Of a stretch of 64,000 nt of DNA, positions 61,601-64,000 are shown piece by piece. Both the position numbers and the translations under genes were made by a program. Origin of the DNA: a bacterium. GTDB lineage: Bacteria; Auribacterota; Tritonobacteria; UBA1439. The notes beneath the pieces are model-generated. The model was given only the letters and a program-made list of their open reading frames with translations. It searched no databases and was not told the DNA's origin. Numbering within the stretch: the stretch's first letter is position 1; every line of letters begins with the position of its first letter. The stretch spans positions 35,549 through 99,548 of the forward strand of contig JAQUPF010000010.1 in assembly GCA_028716845.1 (NCBI GenBank). The letters are read 5' to 3'.

Positions 61601-64000
61601 CGCAGCTGAACGACCGGCCCGGCCTGCAGTTTCGCATCCTCTTCGCCGGCGACAATGCCGGCGGCGCCGCCGGCAACAACCGGTTCGACAACATCAGCAT
61701 CGACGGCGCGCCCCTGGCGGGTGACAACCTGCCGCCGGAAGTAGGCGCGCCGGTGGGCCTGCGGAAGCTGATCGAGTGGGGAGAGAGCCTGCAGCTGGAT
61801 CTCCACGAAGTCTTCAATGACCCCGACAATGATCCGCTCGCCTTCGGCGCCTCGGCCGATAACGCCGTTGCCGTGAAGCTCGGCCTCCAGGGGAGCCTGC
61901 TGACGTTGACGCCCACCCGGCGCGGCGGCGCGACCATCACCCTTTCCGCCGACGACGGCCACCATCCGCCGGTGGAAACCGGCTTCAGGGTGCTGATCTA
62001 TCCGAAGGCCCTCGCCCCCTACCATGCTGAAGGCGGCTGCGCGCTGTTCACCGCCTGGGGGGCCGATGAGCCGGAGTACTGTTACCCCGAGCACGTGCTG
62101 TTTCTGCAGAGCGATGAGAACGATCCGGGCCTGGATGCCCCCCTCCTGTTCCCCTACTACATCCCGCATGACGACTACCATCCGGCCGACAGTGTCGGCT
62201 TCCCCTACAACAATGCCAGCCGCACCCGGATCAACGGACTGGGAGATGACGGCATCGCCTTCATCAATACGGGGCGCGGCCGGGACCTCGGCGGCGCGCT
62301 GGCGGCCATCGACACGCGGGGCGTCAGCGAGCTGGAGCTGGGGTGGCTGGCCGGAACACTGCTGCAAAACTCGCGGATCTACGCCATCCGCCTGCAATAC
62401 CGCGTGGGCGTCGACGCCCCCTTCACCGATCTCCTGGTGGATGGCGAGCCTGTCGAATATCTGACCGGCGGGAGCGGCGACCTGCGGACGTTCAGCAATA
62501 TCGTGCTGCCGCCGAACGCCATGGATCGGGAATATGTCCAGCTCCTCTGGCGCTACTACCACGTCGCGGGGACCAGCGGTGCCCGCGCCCAGCTCCGCCT
62601 GGACGACATCCTGCTGAATATGGTCCCGTCGCCGATGCCGCCGGCGCCGATGGCCCGGTGGCCCATGAACGAGTGTGGCGGCGGGGTCATCCATGATGCG
62701 ACGGGCAACGGGCACAGCGGGACGCTCGAGCCGAATTACCCCGACAACAACCCTCAATGGGCGAGCGGCATATCCGACTGCGCCCTGCAATTCGACGGGG
62801 TGGATGACTACGTGGACATCGGCGGCGCGCTGGACGGGCTCACGACGGAGTTCACGATCGCCGCATGGGTGAAGCCCGCCATCCAGGCGATCGACCTGAA
62901 TATAGTCGGCTCCATGTCCACGGGTGAACCAAGGAGGATCTCGCTGCGGTCGAACTGCTTCACCATCCAGCCGGACGGAAAGCATTTTGTCGAGACCTGC
63001 TTCAACCCTCTCCCCGCCGGCGTCTGGACCCATCTGGTGGGGGTGTACGACGGGAGCGAGATCAGGGTGTACAGGGACGGCCAGTTCGTCAATCGTCGGG
63101 CGGCCTCGGGAGCGCTGGAGGAAGGCTCCACGAGCAACAGGATCGGCAGCTGGGGAGCGGATTGGTACTTCAACGGTCGCATCGACGAGGTGGCTGTCTA
63201 CGACCGGCCCCTCACCCATGCGGAGGTGCGGGGACTGTACACTGATCGGACGTTCTCGGCCGCCCATTGGCCGATGGACGAGTGCGAAGGCGGGCTCATC
63301 CATGATGCGACGGGCGGCGGGCACAGCGGGACGCTCGAGCCGAACCAGCCGGACGACGGCCCGCAGTGGGTGAGCGGCATATCCGGCTGCGCGCTCGACT
63401 TCGACGGAGTGGACGATTATGTGGATTGCGGCCGCATCGCCGTCGAGTCGTTCACGATCGGAGCGTGGGTCAGGGGAAGGGAGTTGGGGAGGTCGCAGCG
63501 CGTTTTGAACGGCTGCTGGGCGTTCTTCCATTTCGGGATCGACGAGCACAACCGCTACGCCATCGAGTTGTGGGACGGAACGCAGTGGAGGGGAATCGCG
63601 ACCGCGGTCAATTTCACCGCCGGCAGATGGCATCATATCGCGGCGACCTATGACCACCATGAGGCGGTCGGGGATAACGTGAAGATATATGTCAACGGCG
63701 AGGAGGCGGCCTCGGGGTGGATAGCGGTGGTTCCAAACCCGGGCTGGTTCCGCATAGGGGGGAATCTCCCTTCCGGCGGGCATTTCAACGGCACCATCGA
63801 CGAGGTGGTTGTGTGCAGCCGGGCCCTCGGGCGGGTGGAGATTGAGGAGCTCTATAATCAAGTGACGCTGCCCGCCCCCTGGCCGATGTTCCAGCGCGAT
63901 GCAATGCACGGCGGCCGGAGCGTGTTCGTCGGGCCCGAGGAGCCGCATCTCCTCTGGGCGTACGAGACGGGCGGCGGCATCCGGACGGCGCCGGTCGTCG
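58693..64000 (+). CDS. Very large secreted protein: lamin-tail, CotH, LamG repeats, PQQ-like start (3' end outside window)
   Basis: The frame stays open to the window end (at least 1769 residues). A signal peptide ends near AAAQD. Then come a lamin-tail domain (about 30-170: IAINEVVASNAATLADEDGDYEDWIELHN), a chitobiase-C-like segment (TTIIYTLDGSLPD), a CotH kinase domain (about 316-700: FINGEYWGIHNIRERYDKHYL, WLMYDTEFGFG), an InlB-like repeat (PGYTFSHWEG), a cadherin-like part (DPDNDPLAFGAS) and two LamG domains (about 1320-1516 and 1525-1723). WPMFQRDAMHGG, LLWAYETGGG then starts a PQQ-type propeller. GAGGAGGT precedes ATG 58693/58696. It is probably a surface or spore-coat-like adhesive protein. 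GC content is lower than in most of the window. Confidence 0.88.
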   Translation, partial: MMRRFAGTGTIGPWLVLLAFGITPSAAAQDIAINEVVASNAATLADEDGDYEDWIELHNFGSEPVALEGFGLSDDFSEPFKWVFPAVVMQPGDFRIVWASGKNRSAPGAPLHANFSIKADGEEVVLTHSSGTRIDEIQPVAIPTDISYGRWPDGTGDWFFFDEPTPGASNTTQPYAEVLSPPVFSAPGGFRADAFDLTLSHPDPETTIIYTLDGSLPDPGNLEGTSYPYKNSYPFGETLHHSYRSHLYAAAVPIANRSPEPDKLTHISSTACQSPDYFPESPVRKGTVVRARAFKPGAIASPVETHTYFVSSGGNPYHLPVISISLQEDALFDYHDGIYVAGVDLDDCFDADPDCDGDEAGNYHRRGDEWEYPAHIELFERGTPAAALEQGMGIRIHGGWTRNLPLKSLRLYARAVYGRSDFACPVFPDAPYSSYKRLILRNAGNDSHSTLFRDAAIQATTRHLNFDTQAYRPAVVFINGEYWGIHNIRERYDKHYLNRVYGVDPENLDLLELDAQVKEGDADHYHAMLGYIEENDLALETHYEHVRTQMDVDNFMDYQIANIFARNTDWPHNNIDYWRLRTDGYTPEGPHGHDGRWRWLMYDTEFGFGLVGGPGSYTHNTLAYATRPEDWSTFLLAELLKNEAFRNAFINRFADLLNTGFLPERTVGIINRLKQNIEPAVQEHIHRWSRPEDVSRWLNNADVMIEFAEQRPAFQRQHILDEFGIASAVGITLDVSNHWHGHIRVNTVGIRDGTPGIAGNPYPWTGIYFSGIPIELEAVPAPGYTFSHWEGIEATGPVAGITPTPDLFAKAHFTRSHNTLLLHYWHFNNLPDGELASVESDYSLGGTAVVTYSGTGDGYMDRRTHRAADPVSNLNLRMGQQPDQGAVLRVRNPSDTRELIIAADTTGHKDIVLMYATTRTSNGATEQQLFFSDDQGQSWNLIAAYQVPELDTGLEDNGWELKTFDLSAFPQLNDRPGLQFRILFAGDNAGGAAGNNRFDNISIDGAPLAGDNLPPEVGAPVGLRKLIEWGESLQLDLHEVFNDPDNDPLAFGASADNAVAVKLGLQGSLLTLTPTRRGGATITLSADDGHHPPVETGFRVLIYPKALAPYHAEGGCALFTAWGADEPEYCYPEHVLFLQSDENDPGLDAPLLFPYYIPHDDYHPADSVGFPYNNASRTRINGLGDDGIAFINTGRGRDLGGALAAIDTRGVSELELGWLAGTLLQNSRIYAIRLQYRVGVDAPFTDLLVDGEPVEYLTGGSGDLRTFSNIVLPPNAMDREYVQLLWRYYHVAGTSGARAQLRLDDILLNMVPSPMPPAPMARWPMNECGGGVIHDATGNGHSGTLEPNYPDNNPQWASGISDCALQFDGVDDYVDIGGALDGLTTEFTIAAWVKPAIQAIDLNIVGSMSTGEPRRISLRSNCFTIQPDGKHFVETCFNPLPAGVWTHLVGVYDGSEIRVYRDGQFVNRRAASGALEEGSTSNRIGSWGADWYFNGRIDEVAVYDRPLTHAEVRGLYTDRTFSAAHWPMDECEGGLIHDATGGGHSGTLEPNQPDDGPQWVSGISGCALDFDGVDDYVDCGRIAVESFTIGAWVRGRELGRSQRVLNGCWAFFHFGIDEHNRYAIELWDGTQWRGIATAVNFTAGRWHHIAATYDHHEAVGDNVKIYVNGEEAASGWIAVVPNPGWFRIGGNLPSGGHFNGTIDEVVVCSRALGRVEIEELYNQVTLPAPWPMFQRDAMHGGRSVFVGPEEPHLLWAYETGGGIRTAPVV
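62659..62817 (+). repeat. LamG repeat unit, copy 1
   Basis: This 159-bp segment encodes the WPMNECGGGVIHDATGNGHSG start of the first LamG domain. It aligns without gaps to 63268-63426, 609 bp downstream, with high nucleotide identity. Confidence 0.8.
63268..63426 (+). repeat. LamG repeat unit, copy 2
   Basis: The second copy encodes WPMDECEGGLIHDATGGGHSG. Long identical DNA runs (for example CATCCATGATGCGACGGGC) shared with copy 1 point to a fairly recent in-frame duplication. Confidence 0.8.

Noticed and set aside
60850..63948. 1032-residue minus-strand open frame
   Set aside because: Antisense to the LTD/CotH/LamG protein, whose domains are unmistakable on the plus strand.

Overview
The window is GC-rich bacterial chromosome with short intergenic gaps and strings of overlapping genes. 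It looks like an uncultured Gram-negative lineage, possibly PVC, Omnitrophota or Auribacterota-like; this is an inference from gene content (Wzx/Wzy/Wzz-type polysaccharide export, an exosortase-family type polysaccharide deacetylase, a secreted lamin-tail/CotH/LamG protein, a REP-associated transposase, a NuoEF plus GltD-fused electron-transfer complex). There is no rRNA, tRNA or ribosomal protein gene, so the lineage cannot be fixed from this piece. Many genes have readable sigma-70-type promoters, mostly with 17-bp spacers.

Region 1 (1-8.7 kb): the 3' end of a molybdenum hydroxylase (xanthine dehydrogenase family), a REP-associated transposase bounded by inverted hairpins, and a MoaD/ThiS-like protein. 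Convergent to these is a three-gene operon (NuoE-like, NuoF-like, and a fusion of 2Fe-2S, GltD and NuoG/MopB modules), probably an NAD(P)H-linked, possibly bifurcating, complex. A small metallophosphodiesterase gene follows.

Region 2 (8.7-20 kb): amino-acid metabolism. A leftward operon carries DUF1015, a class V aminotransferase, serA and gdhA. Rightward genes are a membrane glycosyltransferase, serC, adenine deaminase and two methyltransferases. No serB is present.

Region 3 (20-45 kb): a large surface-polysaccharide locus. A leftward pair (CDP-alcohol phosphatidyltransferase and Wzx-like flippase) diverges from a long rightward series: O-antigen ligase/polymerase, seven glycosyltransferases, a nucleotide-sugar epimerase, a methyltransferase, two radical SAM enzymes, a polysaccharide deacetylase, a DUF4091/GH123-like protein and a companion envelope protein. 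After a repeat-rich island holding one small secreted protein come a zinc-ribbon protein, a Wzz-like chain-length protein and a TPR protein. Together these could assemble, modify, export and trim one exopolysaccharide.

Region 4 (45-49.5 kb): a leftward heme/cytochrome operon: hemA, a two-heme cytochrome, ResB and CcsA (System II cytochrome c maturation).

Region 5 (49.5-64 kb): mixed accessory genes: methyltransferase, GNAT, a secreted DJ-1/PfpI protein followed by a broken HAD phosphatase, an SDR, a membrane protein, a TMTC-like TPR protein, a DUF3089 hydrolase and a PAS-LuxR regulator. A phased operator-like region then precedes a very large secreted protein (lamin-tail, CotH, two LamG, start of a PQQ-like propeller) that runs off the window end.
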